Assembly: GCF_001705435.1 (NCBI RefSeq)
Contig: NZ_MDEN01000061.1
Location: forward strand, 1-64,000
From: Pseudomonas graminis
GTDB taxonomy: Bacteria > Pseudomonadota > Gammaproteobacteria > Pseudomonadales > Pseudomonadaceae
Direction: 5' to 3'
DNA: 64,000 bases
The position numbers and the translations under genes were made by a program. The notes below the pieces were generated by a model that saw nothing but the letters and a program-made list of their open reading frames with translations, was not told the DNA's origin and made no database searches. Shown one piece after another: positions 49,355-58,681 of the stretch. Each line of letters starts with the position of its first letter. Position 1 is the stretch's first letter.

Positions 49355-49433
49355 AAGCGGCAAGCTTCAGGCTGCAAGAGAACAGCAGTCCGCGTGAGGT
49401 CTGCTCCTTCTAGCCGCTTGAGACTTGCCGCTT
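49355..49433. repeat. Inverted-repeat intergenic element between cysH and cysB
   Basis: AAGCGGCAAG (49355-49364) pairs perfectly with CTTGCCGCTT (49424-49433). Inside are GCTTCAGGCTGCAAG and a partial AGCAG/CTGCT pair. Related words occur at 31475-31502. It may act as a double-sided transcription end for the two convergent genes. Confidence 0.6.
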
Positions 49434-49451
49434 GAAGCTGAGGCTCGCCTA

Positions 49452-50435
<984 letters not shown>

Positions 50436-50577
50436 TCAAAGCCGGAAGACGCCACGGGCATCAGCGACGGTATATAACTGGATTATTGGTCAGGAAGGCA
50501 AAGCTAGAACTTTTTATCACTTTTATCCGGTAATGGCACGCAGCTTTTGACGCCCTTGGCACATTCCCGGAATGCGA

Positions 50578-51072
50578 TCACCTCGGTGTGTGCCTGTGCA
50601 GCATCGGCACCATGTACACCGGCACGTCGGACAGTTGCAGGACTCGCGCCGCCGTCCGGCCAATCGGCGTATCCCCCTCCCCGCCGTGGCTGCGACTGCC
50701 CACCACCAGCAGGTCGACGCTGAGCAGGCGCGCCTGATCGAGTATCACATTGGATGGATCGCCTTGGACCACGCGAACGCTGCGAATCAGGGCAAGGTCC
50801 TCATGCCCCTCCCCCAGTTCTTCACGAAAGCTGTCCATGACCCGCGCCTCAATGCCATCGATCACCGTGTTGACGCCCTCACTGTGCAGCTCTTTGAGCA
50901 CGTCGGCGGCCAGATAACTCTGCAACACGGACTCGGCAAACAGGCCCATTGGCTCCACCACATGCACAACGTGCAGCTCGGCATCGAAGGTCCGTGCCAG
51001 CACCAGCGCGTGCTGCAGGGTATACGGCGCATAAGCACCGAGGTCCGTGGCGTAGAGCATCGAGCGGATCAT
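50578..51072 (-). CDS. Universal stress protein (UspA family)
   Basis: A 164-residue UspA-domain protein: MIRSMLYATDLGAYAPYTL at the start and the nucleotide loop DLLVVGSRSHGGEGDTPIGRTAARVL (G-2X-G-9X-G pattern approximate) near residues 121-146. Members help survival in stasis or anaerobic stress. Placed beside cysB as in P. aeruginosa. Confidence 0.9.
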   Translation of the reverse strand: MIRSMLYATDLGAYAPYTLQHALVLARTFDAELHVVHVVEPMGLFAESVLQSYLAADVLKELHSEGVNTVIDGIEARVMDSFREELGEGHEDLALIRSVRVVQGDPSNVILDQARLLSVDLLVVGSRSHGGEGDTPIGRTAARVLQLSDVPVYMVPMLHRHTPR

Positions 51073-51167
51073 GGGACCCCCGGACAGCCTTTGAAGTGAA
51101 GACTTAATCAGCGTAGCAGCGCGCCGCGCACTCAGGCGGCCCGACTGCTGCTTTTCGGTCTAACGCC

Positions 51168-52088
51168 TCAAGGTTTTAGCTCGTTGCTGATGCCGTGGGG
51201 CACATGCCCGGTCGCCACCACTTCCCGCGCGCGCTCACAGTGGCCCGGCTGATCGTCGAAGAACACGTCCGCCGCGAAGGCTTCGAGAAACGCAGACTTG
51301 TCCAGACCGCCGAGAAACAGTGACTCATCCAGACGAATGTCCCACTCGCGCAGTGTGCGGATGACCCGCTCGTGAGCCGGCGCCGAGCGCGCAGTCACCA
51401 GCGCCGTGCGAATCGGGCAGGACTCTTCAGGGAATTCACGCTGCAAGGCGTTCAATGCCGCGAGAAAGGGTTTGAACGGGCCGCCGGGCAAGGGCCGTCG
51501 CGCCGCTTCGCGCTCATTGGCCTGAAACGCCTCAAGCCCTCCGGACTGATACACGCGCTCGGACTCATCGGAGAACAGCACGGCGTCACCGTCGAAGGCG
51601 ATGCGCAGCTCGGCACTGGCCGCGCGACGGGCGCCACCAGAGAGAATGGTCGCGGCGGCGAAGCCGGCGTCCAGCGCGCTGCGCACGTCTTCGGCGTGGG
51701 TGGACAGGAACAGATGACTGCCGAAAGCGGCCAGATACGGAAACGGACTGCGCCCGCCGACGAACGCCGCGCGGGAAATGTCGAGGCCGTAATGCTGAAT
51801 CGAATTGAATACGCGCAAGCCGGTGTCGGCACTGTTGCGCGAGACCAGCACCACTTCCACCCGGGACTGGTTCAGGCTCGCGTTCAGGCTGAGCAGTTTT
51901 TCCACCAGCCGGAACGCATCACCGGGCTCAAGGATTTCGTCCTCGTGGTCGATCTGGTACTGGCGATAGGCAGCGACGCCGCTGGCCATATAAACGTCAT
52001 GGCTTTCCCGCAAATCAAACAGCGCCCGCGAGGAAATCGCCAGCACCAGCTTGCTCCCCGGGGTTTTAACGTTCAGCTCAGTGCTCAT
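51168..52088 (-). CDS. Cytosolic 5'-nucleotidase (NT5C1-like)
   Basis: A 306-residue member of the bacterial 5'-nucleotidase family (PF06189). The HAD-type nucleophile region is VLAISSRALFDL, degenerate compared with classical DxDxT but normal for this family. IAFDGDAVLFSDESERVY and DVFFDDQPGHCE provide the acidic metal-binding residues. It should dephosphorylate nucleoside monophosphates. Confidence 0.85.
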   Translation of the reverse strand: MSTELNVKTPGSKLVLAISSRALFDLRESHDVYMASGVAAYRQYQIDHEDEILEPGDAFRLVEKLLSLNASLNQSRVEVVLVSRNSADTGLRVFNSIQHYGLDISRAAFVGGRSPFPYLAAFGSHLFLSTHAEDVRSALDAGFAAATILSGGARRAASAELRIAFDGDAVLFSDESERVYQSGGLEAFQANEREAARRPLPGGPFKPFLAALNALQREFPEESCPIRTALVTARSAPAHERVIRTLREWDIRLDESLFLGGLDKSAFLEAFAADVFFDDQPGHCERAREVVATGHVPHGISNELKP

Positions 52089-52134
52089 CAGTCTTCCTTA
52101 AAGCGGGAGGTGGGCAAGCGCACGGCATTGGCCG

Positions 52135-53103
52135 TCAACGATTGCCGCGATCAATACACGCCAGCGCGTGATACAGGGCGCGCACCTTGGGCATGTCGCA
52201 GCCGGCGGCCAGCGCAGCCGCAAGGGGCCGGGCGTAGATGGCGTCAAGTTCCAGCGGGCGTTTTTCGGTGAAGTCGTGGTACATGCTCGGCCGATAATCC
52301 GGCATCTGGCCAGTGACCTTGAGCAATTGCTCGGCGTAACCCTCCGGCAGCACGTGCCCGCACGCTTCGGCGCCCTGCACCACTTCCGCCATCAGGCCCT
52401 GGATCAGCGCGCGACTGTCGGCGTCAGCCATCAGCGGCGTGGTGCTGGCGTTGAGCAGCACCGATAGCCCGTTGTAGGGCACGTTCCACACCAGTTTCTG
52501 CCAGCGTGCTTTGTCGAGGTTGTCCATCGCCACGGAGTCAATGCCCGCCTGGTGAAACAGCGAAGCGCCCTGCTCGACCCAGTGCCCGCGCGTTGCCAAA
52601 TCGGCCGGCCCGCTGTGGTAGCCGATGTTCACGGCACCAAAGGCCTGATGGGTGATCTGCCCCGGACCTGTGCGATGCACGCAGACAAAACACAGGCCGC
52701 CCAATAGATGAAGGGAATCGGGCAGCTCTTCGCGCAACTGGTCCTCAACGCCCAACCCGTTTTGCAGCAGCAACACCTTGGCGTCTGGCGCCGAGGCTTG
52801 GACGATAGCGTTGGCCACCCCGCCGTTGCCGGTGGTCTTGGCGCCGACCAGCAGCCAGTCACAGGGCGGCATATCAGCCGCTGAGGCGTAGGCCTGGACA
52901 TTCTCCAGCACCAACGGGCCGTGCACCTGACTGTCCACGTGCAGGCCGTTGCGGGCGACGGCCTCGAATTCGCTGCGCAGCAGAAAATGTACATCGAAGC
53001 CGGCCCGGGCCAGCATCACGCCATAGAAGCCGCCGATCGCACCGGTGCCGATGATGCCGATCCGGGGTTTGACTGCGCTTTCGCTCGTTGCACTTTCGCT
53101 CAT
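52135..53103 (-). CDS. panE: 2-dehydropantoate 2-reductase
   Basis: A 322-residue ketopantoate reductase family enzyme using NADPH to make pantoate for coenzyme A. The Rossmann motif GIIGTGAIGGFYG lies near residues 15-27, and the catalytic lysine and glutamate are probably in DNLDKARWQKLVWN and DFTEKRPLELDAI. The N-terminal SESATSESAVKP is a short extension. Some homologues act on other ketoacids, so the panE label is likely but not certain. Confidence 0.85.
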   Translation of the reverse strand: MSESATSESAVKPRIGIIGTGAIGGFYGVMLARAGFDVHFLLRSEFEAVARNGLHVDSQVHGPLVLENVQAYASAADMPPCDWLLVGAKTTGNGGVANAIVQASAPDAKVLLLQNGLGVEDQLREELPDSLHLLGGLCFVCVHRTGPGQITHQAFGAVNIGYHSGPADLATRGHWVEQGASLFHQAGIDSVAMDNLDKARWQKLVWNVPYNGLSVLLNASTTPLMADADSRALIQGLMAEVVQGAEACGHVLPEGYAEQLLKVTGQMPDYRPSMYHDFTEKRPLELDAIYARPLAAALAAGCDMPKVRALYHALACIDRGNR

Positions 53104-53115
53104 GGAAACTCCGCT

Positions 53116-53451
53116 TCAGGGTAATTCGTCTGGCGGCGTCGCCAGCGCGTGTGCCAGGCCCGTGACAATAGCGTCGGCTGACATCTGCGTGCGAAGGGCC
53201 CCGAAGAAGGCGCCGTCGCGTATCACAAACATCGTCGGCAGATGAAACACGCCGTAGCGCTCCACCGCGCCGCCGTTTTCTTCGGCATCGATCCAGCACA
53301 GCCGATCCAGCGGCAACGATTGCTCGGGCAAATGATGCCGGGCCCAGCGGCAACTGGAGCAGCCCAGGCTGGTGAAAATCAGCAGTGAGACGCCGGGCAG
53401 ATTGAGAAGTTGCTGGTCGAGGTCGAAGTCCGTCAGTTGCAGTTGATCCAC
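53116..53451 (-). CDS. Thioredoxin-like protein
   Basis: A 111-residue thioredoxin-fold protein starting at GTG with AGAGGAG upstream. The active site is CSSC in FTSLGCSSCRWAR, and the cis-proline loop is FHLPTMFVI. No signal peptide, so cytoplasmic. The CSSC pair differs from CGPC of true thioredoxins and suggests a specialised disulfide role. Twelve bases upstream of panE on the same strand, probably co-transcribed. The longer frame (from 53559) would add an unlikely 36 residues. Confidence 0.75.
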   Translation of the reverse strand: MDQLQLTDFDLDQQLLNLPGVSLLIFTSLGCSSCRWARHHLPEQSLPLDRLCWIDAEENGGAVERYGVFHLPTMFVIRDGAFFGALRTQMSADAIVTGLAHALATPPDELP

Positions 53452-53651
53452 GCGCTTCTCCTCTGAATGATGTTTGGGTGATGCCTGTCGCAACCCCAGA
53501 CAGGTCAGACAATGCCGCAACCGTTGGACGAAAGCCACGTTTACCCATTGTCGAACCACCGGCTAACGCGCTAAGGTTCGGCTCCCCCGTTGCGCTCAAT
53601 CATGCTCGGCTCCGCCGCACGGGGACGCTGGCGGCCAGCATCCGTGACCTG

Positions 53652-54740
53652 ATGAGTAACACGATGGCTGATTTACCGATTGACGACCTCAACGTTGCCT
53701 CCAACGAGACACTGATCACCCCGGATCAGCTGAAACGCGAAATCCCGCTGACCGCCGCCGCCCAGGCCACTGTCAGCCAGGGCCGCGAAGTCATCCGCAA
53801 CATCCTCGATGGCAAGGATCACCGCCTGTTCATCGTGATCGGGCCCTGCTCGATCCACGACCTCAAGGCCGCCCACGAATACGCCGATCGCCTGAAAGCG
53901 CTGGCGGCCGAGGTGTCCGACACACTGTATCTGGTCATGCGCGTCTATTTCGAGAAGCCACGCACCACTGTCGGCTGGAAAGGCCTGATCAACGACCCGT
54001 ATCTGGACGACTCCTTCAAGATTCAGGATGGCTTGCACATCGGCCGTCAACTGCTGCGCGACCTGGCCGAAAAAGGCCTGCCGACCGCGACCGAAGCCCT
54101 CGACCCGATTTCGCCTCAGTACCTGCAGGACCTGATCAGCTGGTCGGCCATCGGCGCGCGCACCACCGAGTCCCAGACTCACCGGGAAATGGCCTCGGGC
54201 CTGTCCTCGGCAGTTGGCTTCAAGAACGGCACCGACGGCGGTCTGACCGTGGCCATCAACGCCCTGCAATCGGTGTCCAGCCCCCATCGCTTCCTCGGTA
54301 TCAACCAGGAAGGCGGCGTGTCCATCGTCACCACCAAAGGCAACGCCTACGGTCACGTGGTATTGCGCGGCGGCAACGGCAAGCCCAACTACGATTCGGT
54401 CAGCGTTGCCCTGTGCGAACAGGCGCTGAACAAGGCGAAGATCAAGCCGAACATCATGGTTGATTGCAGCCACGCCAACTCCAACAAGGACCCGGCGTTG
54501 CAACCGCTGGTGATGGAAAACGTTGCCAACCAGATTCTCGAAGGCAACCAGTCGATCATCGGCCTTATGGTCGAGAGCCACCTGAACTGGGGCTGCCAGG
54601 CCATTCCCAAAGACCTCGCCGACCTGCAATACGGCGTGTCCATCACCGATGCCTGCATCGATTGGGACAGCACCGAGAAAACCCTGCGCAGCATGCACGC
54701 CAAGCTCAAGGACGTACTGCCAACGCGCAAACGCGACTGA
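53652..54740 (+). CDS. 3-deoxy-7-phosphoheptulonate (DAHP) synthase, class I
   Basis: A 362-residue type I DAHP synthase, which joins PEP and erythrose 4-phosphate at the entry to aromatic amino acid synthesis. FIVIGPCSIHD, VMRVYFEKPRTTVGWKGLIN, GARTTESQTHREMASGLS and VDCSHANSNKD carry substrate and metal ligands. The aromatic amino acid that inhibits it cannot be told from these motifs. The start could also be ATG at 53664. Confidence 0.94.
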   Translation: MSNTMADLPIDDLNVASNETLITPDQLKREIPLTAAAQATVSQGREVIRNILDGKDHRLFIVIGPCSIHDLKAAHEYADRLKALAAEVSDTLYLVMRVYFEKPRTTVGWKGLINDPYLDDSFKIQDGLHIGRQLLRDLAEKGLPTATEALDPISPQYLQDLISWSAIGARTTESQTHREMASGLSSAVGFKNGTDGGLTVAINALQSVSSPHRFLGINQEGGVSIVTTKGNAYGHVVLRGGNGKPNYDSVSVALCEQALNKAKIKPNIMVDCSHANSNKDPALQPLVMENVANQILEGNQSIIGLMVESHLNWGCQAIPKDLADLQYGVSITDACIDWDSTEKTLRSMHAKLKDVLPTRKRD

Positions 54741-54760
54741 CCGTACTGCAGAAACGACAA

Positions 54761-54784
54761 CGCCGAGCACATGCTCGGCGTTTT
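54761..54784 (+). terminator. Terminator of the DAHP synthase gene
   Basis: The palindrome CGCCGAGCACATGCTCGGCG is followed by TTTT. It lies between two convergent genes. Confidence 0.85.
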
Positions 54785-54805
54785 ACGGTGTGAAGCGCGG
54801 TTCGG

Positions 54806-55087
54806 TCAGATCTTGGCAGCCTGCCGCTGGTTGCGCTCCATGTAACGCTCCACATAGGAGCACGAAGGAATCACGGTGTAGCCGATCCGGTCGGCATAGT
54901 CGAGGGCCACCTTGGTCAAGGCTGCCGCTATCCCACGTCCGCGCAATTCGTTGGGAACGAACGTACGGTAGATATCCAGGGTCTCTTTACCCAGGTCCAT
55001 GTACGTCAGATAGGCACGGTAGCCGTCGATATTGACTTCGAACTGGTGACCGGTCTCGTCATGGTGGATGGACAACGCCTCGCTCAT
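54806..55087 (-). CDS. Small GNAT-type N-acetyltransferase (YjdJ-like)
   Basis: A 93-residue short GNAT domain. The acetyl-CoA loop is VPNELRGRGIAAAL, followed by SCSYVERYMERN near the end, the pattern of the minimal YjdJ/Gtlf3-like acetyltransferase group. AGGAG lies six bases before the ATG at 55087. Substrate unknown. Confidence 0.85.
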   Translation of the reverse strand: MSEALSIHHDETGHQFEVNIDGYRAYLTYMDLGKETLDIYRTFVPNELRGRGIAAALTKVALDYADRIGYTVIPSCSYVERYMERNQRQAAKI

Positions 55088-55732
55088 CACTACTCCTCGC
55101 GGGTCTTAGAATTGGACCCTTACCTTATCGACATTTTCCCGGCGAAGGAACCTCTACAGGCAGTACGACTACTATTGGCTTCTGCAATAGGGCCTTCTGC
55201 AATAGAGCTGACTGCGCCACCCTGTGCCGTTTGGACACCGCGAAGAGCATCGCTGTTCTCAAACAATTTGAGCACAGGCGAATATAGGCGCCCCGAGCGA
55301 ATGCGCTCAAGTGAATCAACTGTTAATTGCGTTGCCGCGCATCTGACTGCATGCCCCATGGAACCTGTTATCGCCGACGAATGTCCATTGAGACGCCATG
55401 CCCGGACTCAAGTCACTTGAGGGCCATTTAAACGGCTCTCAAGGGTGCGCCTGTCACGATAATCGACTATATAAAAATGGTCGCCGATACGTGGATGGTA
55501 GTGGGAAATCGCCTGGGCCGGAGTCACCTGACAGACACCTGCGCCCTGGGGCTTTCTGCGTGCGAAGAAAAAGCGTGAGGAGTTCGACGGAACCCGTTCA
55601 AACCCAAGAATTTTCTGCAGATGTTGCGCGCGGTCCGTTTACTTACTACAAACAATGAGTAAGATGTACGCCGGTCATTTTCTCACTCTCGAGAGATGAC
55701 TAATTTGATAGAAGTCCTTTAAGGGGAACACG
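55088..55732. other. Long AT-richer intergenic region upstream of oprI
   Basis: About 645 bases without a supported gene, with lower GC than the flanks. Open frames here lack ribosome sites and family features. Seen: a tandem TTCTGCAATAG (55180-55190 and 55195-55205), a palindrome CTCTCGAGAG (55686-55695), a likely oprI promoter (55638-55665) and AAGGGG before the oprI start. An sRNA or old remnant cannot be excluded. Confidence 0.5.
55638..55665 (+). promoter_or_regulatory. Candidate oprI promoter
   Basis: TTTACT (55638-55643) and TAAGAT (55660-55665) are spaced by 16 bases, a reasonable sigma70 pair, placing a start roughly 60 bases upstream of oprI. The strong AAGGGG ribosome site at 55721 fits the very high expression of this lipoprotein. 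Confidence 0.5.
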
Positions 55733-55984
55733 ATGAACAACGTTCTGAAATTCTCTGCTCTGGCCCTGGCCGCAGTTCTGGCTACCGGTTGCAGCAGCGC
55801 ATCCAAAGAAACCGAAGCTCGTCTGACTGCAACTGAAGACGCAGCCGCTCGTTCGCAAGCCCGTGCCGATGAAGCCTACCGCAAGGCTGATGAAGCTATG
55901 GCTGCTGCTCAAAAAGCTCAGCAAACTGCTGACGAAGCCAACGAGCGCGCTCTGCGTATGTTGGACAAGGCTAGCCGCAAGTAA
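55733..55984 (+). CDS. oprI: Major outer membrane lipoprotein OprI
   Basis: An 83-residue lipoprotein. The signal peptide ends in the lipobox LATGC (Cys at residue 20). The mature part is one long alanine-rich coiled-coil helix with heptad repeats, ending in a C-terminal Lys (DKASRK), the residue joined to peptidoglycan in Braun-type lipoproteins. An L,D-transpeptidase gene is convergent and adjacent. Confidence 0.98.
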   Translation: MNNVLKFSALALAAVLATGCSSASKETEARLTATEDAAARSQARADEAYRKADEAMAAAQKAQQTADEANERALRMLDKASRK

Positions 55985-56006
55985 TAATCCCTCGGGATTA
56001 TTGATA

Positions 56007-56035
56007 AGCCGACCCCTTAACGGGTCGGCTTTTTT
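56007..56035 (+). terminator. Terminator of oprI
   Basis: AGCCGACCC/GGGTCGGCT with a six-base loop is followed by TTTTTT. Confidence 0.93.
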
Positions 56036-56061
56036 ATTGCCCGGCGTTTGGCGTCGCAGCG

Positions 56062-57030
56062 TTACTGCAGCGTCATCGGCGCGTCGCCCACCACGGGGGC
56101 CGGCGTGGTCGGCACGGCAATTTCGACCGGCATGCCGTCTTCGGCAGCCACCACGTCCCGCACTTCGTCCCAATTGATCCGCAGGCTGTTGGCCAGGTCT
56201 TCACGCTTGAGCAGTGCGTTGATCACGGCGGTGTGCTTGTCGACCACCGACGGCTTGCCGCTTTCGTCCAGCGGTGTGTGCGCTTCGAGGTAAACCTTGC
56301 CGCCGCTGACGCCGAACTTGTACGGCTCGCTCATGATGCGCACGGTGGTGCCCACCGGGACCATGTCCGCCATTTCCAGCACGTTGTTGTTGTACATGCG
56401 GAAGCAGCCGTGACTGGTGCGCATGCCGATGCCGAACTTCTTGTTCGAGCCATGGATCAGGTAGCCCGGCAGCCCGAGGCCGAATTTGAACGGGCCCAGG
56501 GGGTTGTCCGGGCCGGCCGGGACCACGTTGGGCAGGATATCGCCGTCGGCGGCGTGCTCGGCCTTGACCGACGCCGGCGGCGTCCAGGTCGGATTGGGTG
56601 TTTTGGCGGTGACCTTGGTGGTGGAGACCGGCGAACCCCAGCCTTCGCGACCGATACCCAGCGGGAAGGTGTACACCACGTTCCGGCCTTTCGGGTAGTA
56701 GTACAAACGGTACTCGGCGAGGTTGATGACGATGCCTTCCCGCGGACCCGGCGGCAGGATAAAACGCGTCGGCAGCACCACCTGGGTGCCTGCGCCCGGC
56801 AGCCAGGCATCGACGCCCGGGTTGGCGGCGATCATTTCCAGGTAACCCAGGTCGTAGCGCGTGGCCAGGTCGGCGAAAGTGTCTTCGTACTTGGCGGTCA
56901 CGGTCTGCACCTGGCCGATGATGTCCTCACCGGGCGGCGGCAACGGAAACTCCAGGGCGGAGACGGGGCCGGCCGCGCACAGCGCAGCGAGCGACAGACA
57001 GCGGGCGAAAGCTGGAATGCGCGACAACAT
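56062..57030 (-). CDS. L,D-transpeptidase (ErfK/YbiS family) with LysM-like domain
   Basis: A 322-residue periplasmic enzyme. A signal peptide (cut near VSALE) precedes a LysM-like segment (about 45-90) and the YkuD catalytic domain with HGSNKKFGIGMRTSHGCFRM, which holds the catalytic His and the SHGC cysteine. Members attach Braun lipoprotein to meso-diaminopimelate or make 3-3 cross-links. Being next to oprI, it is a good candidate for anchoring OprI. The ATG at 57030 has AAGGA eight bases upstream. Confidence 0.9.
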   Translation of the reverse strand: MLSRIPAFARCLSLAALCAAGPVSALEFPLPPPGEDIIGQVQTVTAKYEDTFADLATRYDLGYLEMIAANPGVDAWLPGAGTQVVLPTRFILPPGPREGIVINLAEYRLYYYPKGRNVVYTFPLGIGREGWGSPVSTTKVTAKTPNPTWTPPASVKAEHAADGDILPNVVPAGPDNPLGPFKFGLGLPGYLIHGSNKKFGIGMRTSHGCFRMYNNNVLEMADMVPVGTTVRIMSEPYKFGVSGGKVYLEAHTPLDESGKPSVVDKHTAVINALLKREDLANSLRINWDEVRDVVAAEDGMPVEIAVPTTPAPVVGDAPMTLQ

Positions 57031-57113
57031 CCGGAGAATCCTTGGTAAACGGAAGGCTTGATTGTGCGCGATTGTACACGCACCTCTGCGCGTCCGGGAG
57101 TGTTCGCGTGGCC

Positions 57114-57410
57114 TTAAACGCCGGCTTCCAGTTCCGGCCAGATCGGGTGCCAGCCGCGCCGTTGCGCGTCGATGATCGCCCGGCACAGCGGGCACAGGCG
57201 CTCGTCCTGATAAACCGTCTGCTGCACTTCCGACCAGCGCGGCTGCGCCGGCAACAAGGTGCCGCACAACGTGCGGTCGGCGGAGCCTGCCAGTTCGAGC
57301 TGGCGAGCGACCAGATGCACAAGGATTTCCTGGCACGCGAACAGGTCGAGCTGTTCGTCAGGCTCGATCAGTTGATAGGCATAAAGGGACCAGGCAGGAC
57401 GGCGCGGCAT
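57114..57410 (-). CDS. Conserved hypothetical protein with CPLC motif
   Basis: A 98-residue soluble protein. A CPLC pair near residue 73 (DERLCPLCRAIID), with further cysteines at C25 and about C49, could form a zinc site. The N-terminus MPRRPAWSLYAYQLIEPDEQL has no signal peptide. I do not recognise a named family. It lies on the same strand as, and 71 bases downstream of, the DCC-type protein gene, perhaps in one transcript. Confidence 0.6.
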   Translation of the reverse strand: MPRRPAWSLYAYQLIEPDEQLDLFACQEILVHLVARQLELAGSADRTLCGTLLPAQPRWSEVQQTVYQDERLCPLCRAIIDAQRRGWHPIWPELEAGV

Positions 57411-57481
57411 TGGGGGCTCCAGAGCGGGGGCGCCACATTAGCCGAAAGCCCCCGTCCGGAAAAGGCCTGCAGGCCTTTAAA

Positions 57482-57946
57482 TCAGCGGTTTTGGTCTGAG
57501 GGCTTGGAAACCGTACAACTGCCGTCGCGGCATCGGCGGCTGCCATCCGGATGAGGTAACCACGCCAGCTGGGGACGAAAGCGGCAGAACAGCCGATAAC
57601 CGAGGTTCAACAGGGGTCTCAACGGCCGCCATGACAGTGGCGCAGCCCAGGCGCCAAGCCCGGCTGCACGCCAGCTCCAGAGCGTCGCATCCAGGCCCGT
57701 GACCCAGGTACCATCGTCGAAACGGGCATGCAAAACAGACTGCATCTGCTCATGGGTGAATCCAAGAGCCGGTGCATCAAAGCCCTCTTCGCTCATGTCG
57801 ACGAACAGCAGTCGCGCGGTTGTTGCGTCTGCGCCTGCCTCCGCGTTCGCGCAAGCGTGGGAACGCAGGAGTTTGATCTCCCGCGCGCAAAGCGGGCAGT
57901 CACCGTCGAAGTACAGCGTGAGTGGCCACGGCTCTTTCTTGTACAT
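57482..57946 (-). CDS. DCC-family (DUF393) thiol-disulfide oxidoreductase-like protein
   Basis: A 154-residue protein with the defining motif YFDGDCPLCAREIKLL (DxxCPLC) at residues about 12-27, RLLFVDMS and HARFDDGTWVTGLDA, typical of DUF393. Function is not well known; a thioredoxin-like role is inferred from the CxxC. The start at 57946 is followed by MYKKEPWPLTLYFDGD; longer versions lack support. Confidence 0.82.
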   Translation of the reverse strand: MYKKEPWPLTLYFDGDCPLCAREIKLLRSHACANAEAGADATTARLLFVDMSEEGFDAPALGFTHEQMQSVLHARFDDGTWVTGLDATLWSWRAAGLGAWAAPLSWRPLRPLLNLGYRLFCRFRPQLAWLPHPDGSRRCRDGSCTVSKPSDQNR

Positions 57947-58065
57947 CTTTTGGGTCCTGTATAGGTTTGGGCCACCATAGGCGCAAACCTTCGTGCTGGC
58001 AATGAGCGGTCCCTCGCACCCGATGTTTGACCCCATCGCCGAACGCCTGATGTCTGCAGCCGCGA

Positions 58066-58671
58066 CTAAAGCAAGGGTTTAAGGACCGGCCAGACGTTAT
58101 CCAGCAAGTACGGCTGAGCCGGAACATTGGGGTGAATGCCGTCTTGCTGGGTCATGTCAGGCCGGCCGCCAACCCCTTCCAGCATGAACGGCACCAGAGG
58201 CACATTGGTCTCCTCAGCGACTTTCGGGTACACCGCCGCGAAGGCCGTGGTGTAGCGTTCACCGTAGTTGGGCGGGATTTTCATGCCCAGCAAGAGCACC
58301 TTGGCCCCCGCCGCCTTGGACTGCTCAACCATGTCGGTAAGGTTTTGTTGCAATTGCGCCGGCGGTTGCCCGCGCAGGCCGTCATTACCGCCCAGTTCGA
58401 GGATCACCAGATCCGGTTTGTGCTCGGCAAGCAGCGACGGCAGCCGCGCCTGGCTTCCTGCGCTGGTGTCGCCGCTGACCGACGCATTGACCACTTTTTC
58501 CTTGAAGCCTTCCTTCGCCAGACGCTGTTCCAGCAGACTGACCCAACCCAACCGGGTATCCAGGCCGAAAGCCGCGCTGATACTATCGCCAACGATCAGC
58601 ACCGTGCCTGCCATCGCGCCTTGTGATACCAGCAGCAAACCCAGGCCAGCACTTAAAAACCACGCACGCAT
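58066..58671 (-). CDS. tesA: TesA-like multifunctional esterase/lysophospholipase (SGNH)
   Basis: A 201-residue exported SGNH hydrolase with a signal peptide (cut near AMAG). The four family blocks are present: GDSISAAFG (Ser), a Gly in VSGDTSAG, ELGGNDGLRG (Asn) and DGIHPNVPAQ (Asp and His). It acts on acyl thioesters, arylesters or lysophospholipids in the periplasm. Its start lies 10 bases from the start of the divergent ybbA homologue, the same pairing as E. coli tesA-ybbA. Confidence 0.9.
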   Translation of the reverse strand: MRAWFLSAGLGLLLVSQGAMAGTVLIVGDSISAAFGLDTRLGWVSLLEQRLAKEGFKEKVVNASVSGDTSAGSQARLPSLLAEHKPDLVILELGGNDGLRGQPPAQLQQNLTDMVEQSKAAGAKVLLLGMKIPPNYGERYTTAFAAVYPKVAEETNVPLVPFMLEGVGGRPDMTQQDGIHPNVPAQPYLLDNVWPVLKPLL

Positions 58672-58681
58672 CGGATTCTCC

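Noticed and set aside
55398-55658. 86-codon frame upstream of oprI
   Set aside because: No ribosome site and unusual composition; it runs into the oprI promoter.
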